This document shows, piece after piece, positions 63,598-64,000 of a DNA stretch of 64,000 nucleotides (the stretch's first letter is position 1; the number at the start of each line of letters is the position of its first letter). The notes below the pieces were generated by a model. It saw nothing but the letters and a program-made list of their open reading frames with translations. It was not told the DNA's origin and ran no database searches. The DNA comes from Wolfiporia cocos. Lineage: Eukaryota; Basidiomycota; Agaricomycetes; Polyporales; Phaeolaceae. The position numbers and the translations under genes were made by a program. Location: NCBI GenBank assembly GCA_029448655.1, contig JACCLO010000003.1:5146001-5210000 (forward strand). The letters are read 5' to 3'.

Positions 63598-64000
63598 CAT
63601 ACATTGAGGGCATTGAGGCCCCGTATTATACGTTGTATGTGCTCCCTATCTACGCTAGGATATCCAACCATGAAGTTTCCCACGATTTTACAGTTCTTAA
63701 CTAACAAGCGCATCTGCTTGTTGTCGATCCTATCCATAAGTACCGCCTCGATGAACCCTTTGCATACCGTTTGGAGATCCCGTATAAGGTTGGTTACCTC
63801 ATAGGTGGGATGTCCGTTACAGAGATCCGCGTTTGCCACGATGCAGGTATACACCGGGGACAATACTTTCGCGGTCTCTAGTAGCGTGGGTATCACCTTG
63901 GCACCCCAATCGAACTTCTTCTCCGTGCAGGAGATGTCGAAAACGTTGAAGTCTCGAGGGATGTCGTAGAGACGTCTTTCCGCCCATTCGGCCCGCGGCA
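63598..64000 (-). pseudogene. ORF0 of element E2, interrupted by E1 and cut by the window end
   Basis: The minus strand reads the block-2 region and C-terminus of ORF0 (KVIPTLLETAKVLSPVYTCI, GLNALNV), almost identical to E1 residues 190-290. It stops at the E1 insertion, and the last codons plus stop lie at 54302-54276 on the other side of E1. Upstream parts of E2 are outside the window. Confidence 0.88.

Overview
The window reads as a transposon graveyard from a basidiomycete fungus, probably an agaricomycete. The evidence is a KDZ-type transposase gene split by six 42-52 bp introns with GT..AG borders, and many chromodomain Ty3/Gypsy retrotransposons. I see no intact host gene, no rRNA or tRNA gene and no CRISPR array. 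Almost every base lies in a mobile element or its remains, stacked up to four levels deep. Seventeen insertions can be delimited to the base by TG..CA-type ends and 5-bp target site duplications (TSDs).

Layout. 1-418: minus-strand LTR and dUTPase tail. 419-5980: element A (5' LTR, gag, protease, dUTPase, RT/RNase H, truncated integrase). 5981-10076: minus-strand pol of element B, split by a solo LTR. 10077-12999: minus-strand 5' half of element F (LTR, leader, ORF0, gag start). 13000-17408: a 306-bp-class repeat, an inverted RU5 piece and element D1 (leader, ORF0, gag start) with two solo LTRs. 17409-22302: KDZ DNA transposon pseudogene with nested LTRs. 22303-41824: element D2 (LTR, leader, ORF0, gag, pol with chromodomain and C-terminal dUTPase, LTR), interrupted by five insertions, one of them the complete 6,053-bp non-coding element G (a LARD). 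41825-46516: tandem repeat, solo LTRs and a hAT-type non-autonomous transposon. 46517-54302 plus 63598-64000: minus-strand element E2. 54303-63597: complete element E1, inserted into the ORF0 of its own relative E2.

How the parts work together. D, E and F share one plan: LTR, structured leader, an extra ORF upstream of gag (called ORF0 here), gag, then pol; where the 3' end survives (D2, E1), pol ends in PR-RT-RNase H-IN-chromodomain-dUTPase. I do not recognise ORF0. It has two sequence blocks conserved among three divergent families. Six LTR families carry, just inside the LTR, an 11-15 nt sequence that is the exact reverse complement of their own predicted mRNA 5' end. This is the arrangement known for self-primed Tf1/sushi elements, and the two sides co-vary from family to family. 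The same leaders share hairpins with constant loops and changing stems, and most LTRs have a splice-donor consensus close to their 3' end. Element A has a dUTPase at a different place, between protease and RT. Decay is partly by CpG to TpG/CpA change: three CGA to TGA stops, a lost protease serine and all five LTR-pair differences noticed.
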